Notes: generated from the letters alone by a model not told the origin. A DNA stretch of 64,000 bases from Hyperoodon ampullatus (GCA_949752795.1 OX457057.1:163922235-163986234); one strand, 5' to 3'; positions 49,061-61,044 are shown, counted from the stretch's first letter. Translations and numbers: made by a program.

Positions 49061-50545
49061 AGCGAGTTAGCAGACACCAAGGACCACTCAGGCAGCTCCA
49101 TCCATCTAAAGAGGATGGACAAGAACAACTTCTGGTGAATTGAGGGGAAGGTGTTTTTAAATAGGATCTGAAGAGTGAAGTGTGTCATGTACTTTGACTA
49201 AAAAATCCAATAAATGCAAAATGGGGCTCAGAATAGAGAAAAAACATTAAAGGAAAACTAAAATATGTAGCTTTCTTCTGCTCAAGGGACCTAACTGCCA
49301 GCCCCTGCAAGCCTCCGAGAGGAGGCTCCATGCTAGGATCTAACAGTAACCTTGTCTGCCTTCACCACTCAGTGTCAAACACTTTAACATGGACCAGGCT
49401 CGTGCCAAACTCTCTGGTTGACACTAATCCCTGATTTAATTACCCTTGACAGCGTGTGATGGGCCGTAACGAGCTAGGATCCCTAATGAGCTGCATCTTG
49501 GAGTTTTAGAGCACTACCTGAAGGGCGTGGCCCTCACCTAGGCTAACTCTGGCTCCCATCTCAGGAACCTCAGTGCAAGTGACAGGGCCGCATCTGGTGA
49601 CCTGCAGAGTAATGCTTCGAAGTGGGCAGGTGACACATGATATTTTCCTGGCCCTAAATCATTAGCAAGTAAGTACTGCAGGGACAATTTTAAGAGTGTA
49701 GGCATTATGTGGGTGCATGCCATTTTCCCTGCCAAGCAGTCATCTTCCCGAGGACAAGGACCATTTTGCTTTTGTGCTGCTCATTACAAGTCTCCTTATT
49801 GACAGGGCTGGGTGGGAGGGTGTGCCTGCCGGTTACTCTGGAGGGATATCTTATAACCAGGGTTACATAAACCGCCCTATCCAGCAAGATTTAGCCCTGG
49901 TCTTCTTTGTTAACCATGGCAAGATTACTATTTTGAAAAAGGAACTTCAATAAGAAGAAACATTAGAAAGAGAAACAGTCAAATGAATTCGAAAAGGTAG
50001 ATGAGTTTGCAAAGTAAGGTTTAGCCATGAATGAGACTGTCTGTTCACAAGCTCTATGACCTTGGGACAAAGCAGCATAGATCCTTTCCAACAACCTGCT
50101 TCTTTGTCTGCTGGGATCCTCAGATCCTACAAAAGCTGCTCTCCAGTCTTATTTCTGCATGTCTCATCTCCCGAACCTATTCGCCTGTCTTTAAACTGAT
50201 TTTTAATTTGATGTGGAAGCTACAATTATCTCTTTCATTCATGTCTGGTCCCCAGCATCCAGGATGTAAATTTCTCCCGTGGAATTCAGACCAACTTGTT
50301 CTGTGAACTCAATGATTATACAGCTCTGGAAATTATACCCTCATCCCTTACACATGCTTACTGGGATTTTTAGTATTTCCTGAAGCTTACTCATTATTTT
50401 GTTTCCCCAGTAAGATGAATCTTATCATCTGGTGAAATGAGGCATCTTCATCTACTGGTCTTAAAGGCTGATCGTGGCACTATCTTTCCTTGGAGCTCGT
50501 TTTGCCCTTTTGACAAACAGGGGCTGATTCTTTCTCTGTTCTTAC
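49061..50545. other. Intron, single-copy-looking with candidate conserved element
   Basis: 49370-49690 contains paired homeodomain-like cores ('gatttaattaccc', 'ctaatgagctgc', 'aatcattagcaag') and retained CpGs ('ggccgtaacgagc', 'gcttcgaag') in non-repetitive DNA. This is the best candidate in the window for a conserved intronic enhancer, but conservation is unverified. Confidence 0.4.
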
Positions 50546-50562
50546 CCTCACACTTCTTTTTT

Positions 50563-50777
50563 TTTTTTTTGCGGTACACGGGCCTCTCACTGCTGTGGCC
50601 TCTCCCGCTGCGGAGCGCAGGCTCCGGACGCGCAGGCTCCGGACGCGCAGGCTCAGCGGCCATGGCTCACAGGCCCAGCCGCTCCGCGGCACGCGGGATC
50701 CTCCCAGACCGGGGCACGAACCCGTGTCCCCTGCATCGGCAGGCGGACTCTCAACCACTGCGCCACCAGGGAAGCCC
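50563..50777 (-). mobile_element. CHR-2-type SINE with internal 15-bp duplication, antisense
   Basis: Antisense short CHR-2. Target duplication cacacttctttttt beginning at 50549 and at 50778. Uniquely among the copies here the unit gctccggacgcgcag occurs twice in tandem (about 50621-50650). Confidence 0.96.
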
Positions 50778-50791
50778 CACACTTCTTTTTT

Positions 50792-52377
50792 GACTGTTTA
50801 TCGCATTCCTGTTTCATGCTGATGGGAAATTCCAACCTTTATGTTACATTCAGAGCAGAGACAAGTGAGCGCTAGGTCCTAAGGTCAGGGGCTGATCCAG
50901 ACTTTACTGCGTTGGGTTGCTAGTTCTACCCACTTCTCCAGTTTCTCTTCAATCCATTCTATAAAATTAAATCACTCTTTCCCTCCGTGCCCAAAAGGGC
51001 CCTTTTGATTCTTGTCTAACACCTAAAGAGTATAAACATACTGTTGAAATCACAGAGGAAAGAGAAGAGTCATTTTTTTACACATGTTTCTTCTAGATTT
51101 TAATTTAGAGTTGCTTATAAGATCTTGTATCTTGTGCGTACACGTACAAACAGACACGTACCAACTTCAAAAATAGCAGTGGTACTGTGAGTTCCCCAAA
51201 CTAAGGAAAATAACGTTTTCCAATTTGCAGGCCTTTTAAAAGTAACTTATTTGACTTTTGAAAGCAATATATGATAATCTGAGGGTAAAAGTTTAACTCT
51301 CTAATAATATTTGACTTTTAGAATTTTGATTCAATTAAGCAAACATTAAATGTGGTTTGCAGTTTTTGAATTTGGAAAGGCCAATCCCAGGCATAGAATT
51401 CCTATTGTGCATAATAAGAAAATTTGGGGTGAGTATAACTTACAGATTCAAGAATCTCTGGAGAGGCTTGTACCAAGATGGAAATGGATACCTTTTTTGT
51501 TTTCTTTTTATACTGTACTTCCAAGTTATGACTCCTCTTCAGAAAAGTATTATTTGCTCAAATTCATCTAATGGCAAAATACTATGTGAATAGCCTTAAA
51601 TTCTTGTGTAGGGCTGCAACTAAGAAATGCTGAAGGCCGCTAAACCATTTTTGCTGTAATTAAACGTTACATTTGTGTTATTATATTTTTTTATTAGAAC
51701 TTGATGATTGCTTCACTGGGGCATTACGAGTTACTATTTGTAAAGAAATTGCATCTCTCTGGAATAAAGATCATTTTCTGTTGGTGCATAAGTTGATGTG
51801 AAAAATTACAACTACAGCAAACATTTATGTTTTGGATCACATGCGTACAGGATGTGGTTGACCTGACAAACTGTTTAAATAAATCATCAAAATGGGCTCC
51901 ATCCATCCATAGCTTTGAAAGAACTTGAGAGTGGAATTGTAAAACTCGGGGCCAAATATATCAGATGGCTCCTGTGTGAGCAGCTTGATTTACTGGATTG
52001 CCTGGGTCACTATCAGGGATGCCCCAGGGATATGCAGAAGGGGCCTCTGGGCCCTCTCAGATTCCTTCTACTGCAAGAAAGAGGTGAAGTGATTATAAAG
52101 AGAGGGTCATTGAATGGATACAAAGTCATATCCAGAGTTGAAGGACAGTATGGTGGTTAGGATCTTGGGTTTCAGACTCAGATGCAGTGGGTCAGATGTG
52201 CCGAAGATGTTTGATTGTGGGGAAGGCATTGTGTGTGGGCAGAATGGCAGAAAACACTATGACATGGGTGAAGAATAGGCTTAGATATCAGGGAGACGAT
52301 AAATGGGTGTTTCTTGAAATAAAAAGCATTAACCGTGGGGTTTTCTAGAAAAAAACCACTTCAAAATTTTTAATTTA
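50792..52377. other. Intron, single-copy-looking
   Basis: AT-rich, with no named repeat or exon. Confidence 0.3.
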
Positions 52378-52392
52378 ACATTTTAATTTTTT

Positions 52393-52746
52393 AAAATTAA
52401 TTAATTCATTAATTTCTTTATTTGGCTGCGTTGGGTCTTCGTTGCTGCACGTGGGCTTTCTCTAGTTGCGGCGAGCGGGGGCTACTCTTCGTTGTGGTGT
52501 GCGGGCTTCTCATTGCGGTGGCTTCTCTTGTTGCAAAGCATGGGCTCTAGGCACGCAGGCTTCAGTAGTTGTGGCACGTGGGCTCAGTAGTTGTGGCTCA
52601 TGGGCTCTAGAGTACAGGCTAAGTAGTTGTGGCGCACGGGCTTAGCTGCTCCGCGGCATGTGGGATCTTCCCGGACCAGGGCTTGAACCCGTGTCCCCTG
52701 CATTGGCAGGTAGATTCTTAACCACTGTGCCACCAGGGAAATCCCC
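52393..52746 (-). mobile_element. CHR-1-type SINE (long form), antisense
   Basis: AT-rich tail, then 'tggctgcgttgggtcttcgt' through repeated 'cagtagttgtggc' units to the head 'ccactgtgccaccagggaaa'. Target duplication acattttaat at 52378-52387 and 52748-52757. Confidence 0.94.
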
Positions 52747-52757
52747 TACATTTTAAT

Positions 52758-53222
52758 ATTTTTATAGAAGGTATTGAGACCATATTGAAATTTGTTTAGT
52801 GTGCAATCGACATTAAAGCCTTCCACACATAGGAATGTCAAGCCAGTAGAAATACATTTCAGAATATCAGAGAAGATTTAGATGAGGGAATTGAAAGGTA
52901 ACTTCCGTAAAAACCTAAAGCTTCTTTCTTTGCTGCCCACAGAATTATGGCCTACCTGCACAAGGTTTGTCTGATGCTTCCAAGGATTGTTTACTCCTCT
53001 TAATGCCTTTGATGCTTATTGTATATGCTATTTATTTGACATGGGGCATATGCTAGCTTTAAAATGTTATTTACCTTTTTTTGTATATATGTTGAATCTC
53101 CAATCACATTGTCTTTTTCCTTGTGGTATGGTATCACTAGAACCTATCACAAAGCCCAGAATCCACTAGATCCTTAATAAACCATTAGTGGTATTCTTGA
53201 TGATTACCTTAATTCAGGTTCC
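52758..53222. other. Intron, unclassified
   Basis: No named repeat or exon. Confidence 0.3.
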
Positions 53223-53278
53223 CTAGAAAACAGGGCCTTAGGACCAAGTTCTAGAAAACAGGGCCTTAGGACCAAGTT
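53223..53278. repeat. Perfect 28-bp tandem duplication
   Basis: The unit starting ctagaaaacagggccttagg occupies 53223-53250 and is repeated without a mismatch at 53251-53278, followed by 'ct' (2.07 copies). Confidence 0.98.
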
Positions 53279-53901
53279 CTGATGCTTTATTTGCAAGGCA
53301 AGGACCACAAAAGTAAAGAGAAGGGGAATGAGAAAGGGAAGAATGAGAAGAGATGTGAGATGATGCATTACCATAATGGCTGCTGCTTCATGACACCAGC
53401 GAGAAGACACAGCAGGTCACTTGGCACACATTTTTGGCTCTGCCAAATGGGAAGTCTTTGGGCACAGCTGTACCACACCCTGGAGCAGTCCATGGAAGGG
53501 AGGAAGGAGAGATTATTTATCTGCCTGGCTCCTTCCCATCTTCTATTTTTCATTGATCAAAGTCTGCACCAGAGGAGTTAACTCCCCTGTGCTTCTGAGT
53601 TGCATCAACTGGCCCCTGCAGTGGCCACTCAGAAAGCCAGATCTCATACCCTGAAGTGTGCTGCCCCATCTGAGCCGGAAGTTGCAAGAGATGCCAAGAC
53701 TCAAGGGGTCCGGCGGCTTAGCCTGGTTGTATGTCCCTAGCCAAGGTGGAAGTCTGTCACTCCCAGGCAGTAACTGGTTGGTTCCAAACTGCTTTAGGTC
53801 AATTCATCTGCCACAAAGACAGCTGGGGTGGAGCAAGCAGCTGAGGATCTCGGAGACAGGTGCGGCCAGGGGAGTCAGATGAAGTTAATAAGATATATCT
53901 G

Positions 53902-53905
<4 letters not shown>
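53279..53905. other. Intron, unclassified
   Basis: No named repeat or exon. A purine-rich stretch lies at 53310-53360. Confidence 0.3.
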
Positions 53906-53942
<37 letters not shown>

Positions 53943-53951
53943 TTGATGATA
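53906..53951. repeat. (GAT)n trinucleotide microsatellite
   Basis: About 12 perfect GAT units followed by an interrupted unit (gttgatgat). Read antisense it gives poly-His or poly-Ile frames, which are artefacts. Confidence 0.97.
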
Positions 53952-54653
53952 AAGAACCACCGCCAGCAAGAAATGGAGACAAGAAAGCACCAGAAGAGAT
54001 CAGCAAGAATCAACGAACAAGTAGAAGAAATATTTAATGTAAGGATAGGTTCAACACCCTTCCATTTAGAAAGGTGAAAGACAAGAGAAGTTCTAATTAT
54101 ATGAACATAGATTTGTTCACAGCATCTTGGAATATGACAAATAAGGAGCATCCCTTGAAGCTTGAAGGAGAGACTTAATTTGGGAGAAATGAAAGGGGGT
54201 ATTGTTATGACTTAATATAGTTGGTAGTAAACACATAGACTGTATTATCCTCAGAGGTGTTACTGTCAGAAAATACAAACTGGTTGAAGAATAATTTAGG
54301 TAAGTTTATATTTTATGGAGCCATAATCGACTACTAGGTGGAAATAAAGAGTGTTTAGGGTACTAGCCTAACCTTTTGAGATTGAGATCACAAAAGACAG
54401 TAATGTCCTTCCTTTAATATATTTGGTGTCACTTTCAATGACTGAATCCTGGTCTCAGTGGATCATTGGTCTGAGCCAATCTAAAGTGTCTTACATATCT
54501 ATTTTTATCACTAATATCCATCGTAATTTCAGGGACTTTTTGCCTTGGGGGAGAAGTGGAGGGTGCATCAGAACTGTTGTCTTCAAATCTAGGTAAGCAT
54601 CCTGCATTCCTATAGAGGCACAATGTTCACTTTAAGGATTACTCTGCCTTTGT
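53952..54653. other. Intron, unclassified
   Basis: No named repeat or exon. Confidence 0.3.
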
Positions 54654-54669
54654 CAATACTCAGTCTTTT

Positions 54670-55028
54670 TTAATTAATTAATTAATTAATTAATTAATTA
54701 ATTTATGGCTGCCTTGGGTCTTCATTGCTGTGCGCGGGCTTTCTCTAGTTGTGGTGAGCCGGGGCTTCTCTTCATTGCGGTGTGAGTGCTTCTCACTGCA
54801 GCGGCTTCTCTTGTTGCAGAGCACGGGCTCTAGGTGCATGGGCTTCAGTAGTTGTGGCACGTAGTCTCAGTAGTTGGGTCTCGTGGGCTCTAGAGCACAG
54901 GCTCAGTAGCTGTGGTGCATGGGCTTAGTTGCTCCGTGGCATGTGGGATCTTCCCAGACCAGGGCTCGAACCCGTGTCCCCTGCATTGGCAGGCAGATTC
55001 CTAAGCACTGCGCCACCAGGGAAGTCCC
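54670..55028 (-). mobile_element. CHR-1-type SINE (long form) with (TTAA)n tail, antisense
   Basis: (AATT)n run at 54671-54702, then 'atggctgccttgggtcttca' to the head 'gcgccaccagggaagtcccc'. Exact 16-bp target duplication caatactcagtctttt at 54654-54669 and 55029-55044. Confidence 0.96.
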
Positions 55029-55249
55029 CAATACTCAGTCTTTTAGCATTTAATTCTCCTCTACAAACCAGTGGGGAATTAAATGGTCAATCAATCCACT
55101 TGATCTTTGCATAGTCATCTGAAACACAAATATAATAAACTACATTAGTTTCATCATACTCATCCTGAACTCTAGTTCTTTGCTTAAGTTAATCTCTGTA
55201 CTTGGATTTTCTTCTCTCTCTGTTTATCCAAGTCCATGCACTGAAAGGC

Positions 55250-55530
55250 TTAGGCCAATTCCCATTTCTCCATAAAACCTCTGACCACTTCATTCCTCAT
55301 GGCCTTTCACTGCTTTAAATCATATGACATTTATTATCTTTATCATAAATACTCAGCTTTAGGCTCTTCTGAATTGGTTGCTAATCACTTTGTACATAAA
55401 TCACCTTGCTCTAGCTAGATTTTAAGCCCTTTTGAGGGCAGGAGTGAGGTCGCCTCGTACTCTCAGGTAGGCCCCACATGGAGCACAATGCCAGGCACTG
55501 AGTTGTTGCTTGGTGAACACTTGCTGGGTA
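55250..55530 (+). repeat. L2 LINE 3' remnant, sense
   Basis: 'cataaaacctctgaccactt', 'agattttaagcccttttgag' and 'acaatgccaggcactgagtt' follow the L2 3' end order. Confidence 0.65.
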
Positions 55531-56914
55531 GCAGGTTGGTAGGTGAGAAGAGTGTGTGTGTGCTGCCATCCAGACAGACTCGGGACAGTGGGCAGCTCAC
55601 TGTAGCTCCAGGTGAAAATGCTTCCTCATTGCTTTGGATAATGAAAGCAGTCCTTCATTTTCAGTGAGAGTAATAAAAGTTACTGCCCCTTTCAGTGGTG
55701 CTAACTCACTCCCATTCCTCCTCCTCCTCTTTCAAAACATGCCAGGGAATCCTAAAGACCTTCTAATTGATAATAAAGAGAACTTTTACCCGATTTTAAA
55801 AAAAGAATTTGCCTTCCCTACCTTTGTCCTCTTGTCCTCTGGGCAGTGGCTTCTGTGGTAGCTGTTAGCAAAATGCTTCAGGCAATATACATCAGATAGA
55901 GAAATCCCTCATTACTACATTCCTCCCAAGCTAAATCTAAGATGATACTACCGAGTTTAGCCAAAGCAACATCAAGCTCACACTCACACCTTCACCAAAT
56001 CTGTGATGGGGTCTCGAGAGCCTTCATCTTTTTTCTTTTGGAGTGAATTTGAAGGGAGGGGATCCATCTGCAATAGGAGGCAGAGGAAAGACTAAAGTGA
56101 GAATGACTTGAACAATTTGGCCTGGAACATGCTAGTGAACTTCTATCAGCCCCAGTTTCATTATCTCCCAGACGCTTCTTGTGAGGATGGAGTGAGATGA
56201 AACCACGTAAATGCAGGGCAAGTGAGGAGAGTTGGGGCTCCACTGGCAGGTTGAGCCTCCTACCCAGGATTCTGGCTACCTGCTTTAAGCTCATGTGTCC
56301 ATCTGGCAGGGAAAAGATGATGAACTATGCCCTGTGCTTCTTAGAAAGAGCGCGGTGATTTACTTGGAAGGAAGAGTCAAGCCCACAGTGGGAAGCAGCT
56401 CTTAAAGCCCTGAGATAATCAGATATGCGGCTGCAAGGCTTCCTTGAAAACATCTCTATCGGAGAGAACAAAATTAAATGCCCTTAAATCAAACCTTTTA
56501 CACAATGGACCTGTCCCTTCCTAGGCAAGATGGAAACAGGCTCGCAACTCTGGGGCTTAATTCTCTTACTTCTCGTCTCCTCATGGATCAGCCACCGAAT
56601 CTGGTGGCCTGGGGTTAGCTCACAAGTGGATGCTGAGGCCTCCTGAAGGCTTGGCCATGCCAATTGCTTGCTGTACCACTGACCAAGATGTAATCAGCTC
56701 ACAGAGCCAGGGTGGGTAAGATACAGCTTGAAATGGGTAGCTGCTGTCGAGAAAGTCTGATGTCAAGAACCCTGAACTCTTAACACAAAGGAAGAAGTAG
56801 CCCATGGGCCACTGGGAGCCACTGGGTTGGGGTGAGGAAGATGGGGTAAGAATGTGAGGGTCTGCCTTCCATGACCTGTGATCACCATCTTTGGGATACT
56901 GGCTTAGGGTTGTG
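55531..56914. other. Intron; includes a short MIR piece
   Basis: 56130-56225 resembles a sense MIR core ('ccccagtttcattatctccc', 'gtgaggatggagtgagatga'). The remainder shows no named repeat or exon. Confidence 0.4.
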
Positions 56915-57085
56915 TATTTTGGAGCCTCTGTTGCCTATCTCGTCTGTAAAAAGGGAAAAATAGTACCTACCCTACCTCCTCTCTGGGGTTCTGATGAGGA
57001 GCAGATGTTCCAACATATACGCAAGAACTCAGTAAAGCATAAAAGGTGTTGGGCAGTTGCTGGATATTAATTGTCGTTAGTGGAA
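56915..57085 (+). repeat. MIR SINE, sense
   Basis: 'gtctgtaaaaagggaaaaat', 'agtacctaccctacctcctc' and 'gatattaattgtcgttag' match sense MIR core to 3' end. Confidence 0.7.
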
Positions 57086-58849
57086 ATGAAAGTCCAATAA
57101 TGGTGATTATTTGGTCAGTTTTTCTCCTTTGTTGTAAATGAATGCTTTGAAAATTTTTGTGCAAATTTGTGTCGGCTTTCCATATTTCCCATTGACTGTT
57201 GAAATGAAGCCATAGCATGTACCGTGAGGGTTTGCTTAGGACCAGTGACAATGCTTTCTATTCAGCATATACTGGTTTCCTTGACTCCCTCTATGAAACC
57301 TTGCAGAAGAATGTTTCTTCACTCCCAGCTGGTAACTGACCCTTATGGTCCAGTCCAGTCGCATGTGGTTATGTGTGGTTTTAAAATAAGTGAGGCGAGA
57401 CCACTGCCCTGGGCATTCCCTGAGATGTTGAGAGGTGTCCTGGCCTTGAAGCTGGGGGCTAGCGCTCCAAGGAGTACTTCAGCCATGGCCATCCCTAGAA
57501 GGAAGAAGGGGGAGGGGTCCAGAAGAGGCAATGCAGTTTAGTGTTTTGATTCTCACTATCTCATTGGATCTTCTCTCTCAGCCTTTCCCATAATTTATTG
57601 CAAGCAGCTTGAGAAGACCTTTTAGATCCTGGGCATTTCTGCCTCCTGTTCCTTGCAATAAGGAGGATAATTCCTGTCACCTCCCTTGCGGGAATGCAGT
57701 GAATCTGATGAGTTAGGTAATGTCTGGACAGAACGCTGGCCCCTGGGAAGTAAGAAGGAGGGTAGGGTGGCCAAAAGCAAAAAAAAAAACCCCAAAAAAC
57801 AAAAAAACCCCAAGGGGTGACATGAGTGGTCAAATCACCAGGATGAGGAGTGTGGCCCTGGCCTGACCAGCAGGCATCTGAGCTGAATGTGGGGTTGGGG
57901 GCTGGTGAGAGGTGGGATAGGGCAGAGAGAGATGGGAGTGTCCCCACTTGACTCCTTAAAAGTCTCCTCTCTGGCACCCTTGACCTTGCAAGTTGAGGCT
58001 CGGCCCTGCTGCCACATTCTAGCACCAATCAAGTACTTCTGAGCTGCTGTTGGTCTGCTCTAGTGTCCCCGGATATTATGACTAATTGGGTTGAAACAAA
58101 GACAGCTCCACTCTCTGAGTTTTGCTTTGAGTGGCATCGTGCTCCGCCTCTTGAAGAACAGGCGAGACGTGGCTCCTGTCACTTCTGGTCCCCATCTCCA
58201 TCCTACTCCAAGCCTCTGGCTGACCATATTAACTCACGGGGCCTTCTCTCAGTCCCTCTGTAACACAGGGCTTACGCTCACCACCTCCTCATTGCAACTT
58301 GTTTTAAAACCACTTTGGCTCAAGGAGAATGGGATTTGGCCGGTAACAGTAGGGTTCCCATCGATCTCTTTTTTAATCCAATAACCCCAAAGTGCTCCAG
58401 GTAGCAGCAGTACTTATTTCCCTCAGCTTTTATGCCTCTGCTCGAGCTAAGGAATGAAACTGCCAGCTCTGTGCTAAGTGGGTCGAGAGGTCGTCTCGTT
58501 TGCTTGCATCTGCTTCAACCCTGTCGACAGTATCTGTGAGCTGTTCTGTTCCACCAAAAGGGAACCATTCCCGTTCTCCCCCAGCTTCAAACCTGACATG
58601 TTTAACCTCCCTCCCGGGTTAAATCTGGGTCCTCACCACAAAACCCAGACTCTTGAAAGGGACGTGCAGACTATACACCATAGCCTGTCTTTCCACCTAA
58701 TGTCAAGGCCTCTCGGATGTGAAAGCTAATAGAAGCTTTGGAAGAGCTGGGGGAAGGGAAGGAGACGGAGGCGGAAACCCTAACTTTCCCAGAGCATTTC
58801 TTTTCTGCTACGAGTAGTAAAATGCTATCTCCCTGAATTTTCACCCCAA
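57086..58849. other. Intron, single-copy-looking
   Basis: A MIR-like piece may lie at 57640-57740. An A/C-rich low-complexity run (AAAACCCC units) is at 57777-57812. 58440-58650 retains several CpGs ('gggtcgagaggtcgtctcgt') without a repeat signature. Open frames at 57224-57541 (+) and 57561-58028 (-) show no protein family. Confidence 0.4.
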
Positions 58850-58985
58850 ACCTCATAAAATGTCAGAGTGGGCAGATGAGAAACTTGTGGCTCAGAGGAG
58901 ATAGCATCTTGCCCACCATCACATGGCCATCCCACTGAACACCCAGGTCCATCTGACCTCAAGGGCCGTGTTTTTCCAGAATGCC
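58850..58985 (-). repeat. MIR SINE remnant, antisense
   Basis: 'gggcagatgagaaacttgtg', 'gcccaccatcacatggccat' and 'cacccaggtccatctgacct' follow antisense MIR order. Confidence 0.7.
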
Positions 58986-60847
58986 CTTTTCCTGACTTCA
59001 GGGTCACCTGGGCTCATCCTTTCATTTCCCTGCTGAGCAAACAGGGTGGGTATCACCTGTTCAGGGTCACTGGCCTTTTTTAAAGGAGCATGTATCTCTC
59101 GATCTTTTACCCGGTGTCCTTCCTATAAGGCACCTAGAACTCCCTTCACCTCTGCAGGATGATGAGGATGGCTGGTGGCCCTATCTCTGAGTCATGATTG
59201 AAATTTGAAGATCCTCATAAAGCTCACATGTGGTTTACATAGTGTGTCAGGTCAACGCTGATGTCTGACACTGGCAAGGCTGCTCCTTATATGAAGAAGA
59301 CAGCAGCAGCAGTGACAATAATAAACGAAACCAAAACCAAACAAAACCATGATCACAGGACAGATCGGTGTTAGATCTGCTGAGCTCAGTTCAGAAGAGA
59401 GAGAGGGGTCCTTGCTACGGATCCCTACCAGGAGGCAGGAGTCTGTGCCCGGGAACTGTCTTCATCTGGTACAGCTGGAACACATCGTCCGGTCAGGTGG
59501 AAGCCCTCTTTCTAATGGCTGGGTACTTCTAATGGATGGGCTTCTCCCATCGAATTCCTGCAGCTAAGAGGAAAGCTAAGGCAGACACCAACTTAGAAAA
59601 ACTGACAGGCAGAGCCTGTGTGAGTGAGATAAGAAGGGTGAAACTCACTGTACAAGGAAGTGCTGTATTTCTGCAATGGAGGGCCCTCCTGTGTCTGGGA
59701 GTCATGAATATTGCATCAAAATAATAAGCTTATTTAAGAAAGGGAAAAAGAAACCCAGGAGCTGAGAGAATTAAGTCACTCCTGGGAACTAGCCTTAGGA
59801 AGGTCTTTTCAGTTTGATTGTGGAAGTAAATTTCTGTCAGGGTTTTGCCTTGAATTTTTAGCTTTGTGTGAATCCAGATCAAGAAAACCCCTTTGGGATG
59901 CCTGAGGGGAGGAGAAAGCCCTTTGTGGAAAGATGGTGGGTGGGTGACTTCATAACCAGTAGGCCTCAAGGGCACCGTCAGGCTTCTCAATGCCTGGTTT
60001 CCATACTATCTTTATGTAAAATTTCCCAGTGTTTAAATTTCATCCGGGTAGTTGAGAATGTTTTAAGATGAGTATCACTGTTGCAGCTCAGCATTTTAAT
60101 ACTTCAATTAAATATCAAGGCATCACACAAACATACTTCTAGGGCACTTTCCAGCACAAGATCAGAGATAGGAGCTCCACTGCTGCTCCATTTTCCAGCT
60201 CTGAGGTCATGTTGCTGCTTCTTTTGGTGTAAAGTGGAGCAAATAAACATCAGCAAAACATTACTGCTTTCTGGTGCCACATAGACAGGGAGGAGGAGGC
60301 TGTTTCCTGGATGACTTAACAAGTTTTTGACCATGGCTCTCTAGTGGACTGCAACAAGGTACCTGGCTTCTGTGCAAGGGAAAGGGTTCTTTCAACAGTT
60401 CCCCGCCACATCTGCCCTATTAATTTCCCTGCTATTTTAGGACTGAGGGGTAGCTTCTGCTTGATGATAGACAACAAGAAGATGCAGGTTGTTAATGCAC
60501 ATACTTGGGGCAGTTCTTTGTGATATTGAGAATGAGGCAAAGTGGAAGGAGGAGCAAGAATAACAACAAAAGGCAGAAGGAAAGGTAAAGGAAGCACAGA
60601 GGCATTAAAAATAGTCCAGAGCTAAATCTGCATTGTTCTGTGTGGGCAAGGCCATTCCAGGAGTATATGGAGCTATAGGAGAACTGGCTCCCAGAACTCA
60701 GCTGGTTTCAGCTTTCAAGTTGTTCAAATGAGTAGAAGGTTTGGGAGAAAAGGAGAGAAGGAGGGGGAACCAAAATACCCTTTGCATTTCTGCAGCTTCA
60801 TTTGAGTTGAGAAGGGCTCTTTAGCCAGAGCCTCCAACCTGAACCTT
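58986..60847. other. Intron, single-copy-looking
   Basis: No transposon or exon recognised. An A/C-rich run is at about 59320-59348. Confidence 0.35.
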
Positions 60848-60861
60848 GTTTCCATGGCAAC
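60848..60861. promoter_or_regulatory. RFX X-box palindrome GTTTCCATGGCAAC
   Basis: One base from the perfect RFX palindrome GTTGCCATGGCAAC. It lies in non-repetitive intron DNA about 55 kb into intron 1. Binding is inferred from motif match only. Confidence 0.6.
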
Positions 60862-61044
60862 CCACTTGCAGCCTGCAAAGCTGTGACAGCCCACTCTGGA
60901 GCTAGTGTTGCCGAACCAGAAAATGGAATGGGAGAAGTTTGGTTTCCTGGATTATTAACATTAAATATATTCACATAGAGGTATGTAAGAATCTGTATTC
61001 AGTAGTGAATGCCGTTTCTCTTCCTTGACCTGAAACATGAATTC

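Noticed and set aside
53799..53990. Poly-histidine frame on - strand
   Set aside because: Translation of the GAT microsatellite.
57561..58028. 155-codon - strand frame
   Set aside because: Passes through an A-rich low-complexity run and has no protein family signature.
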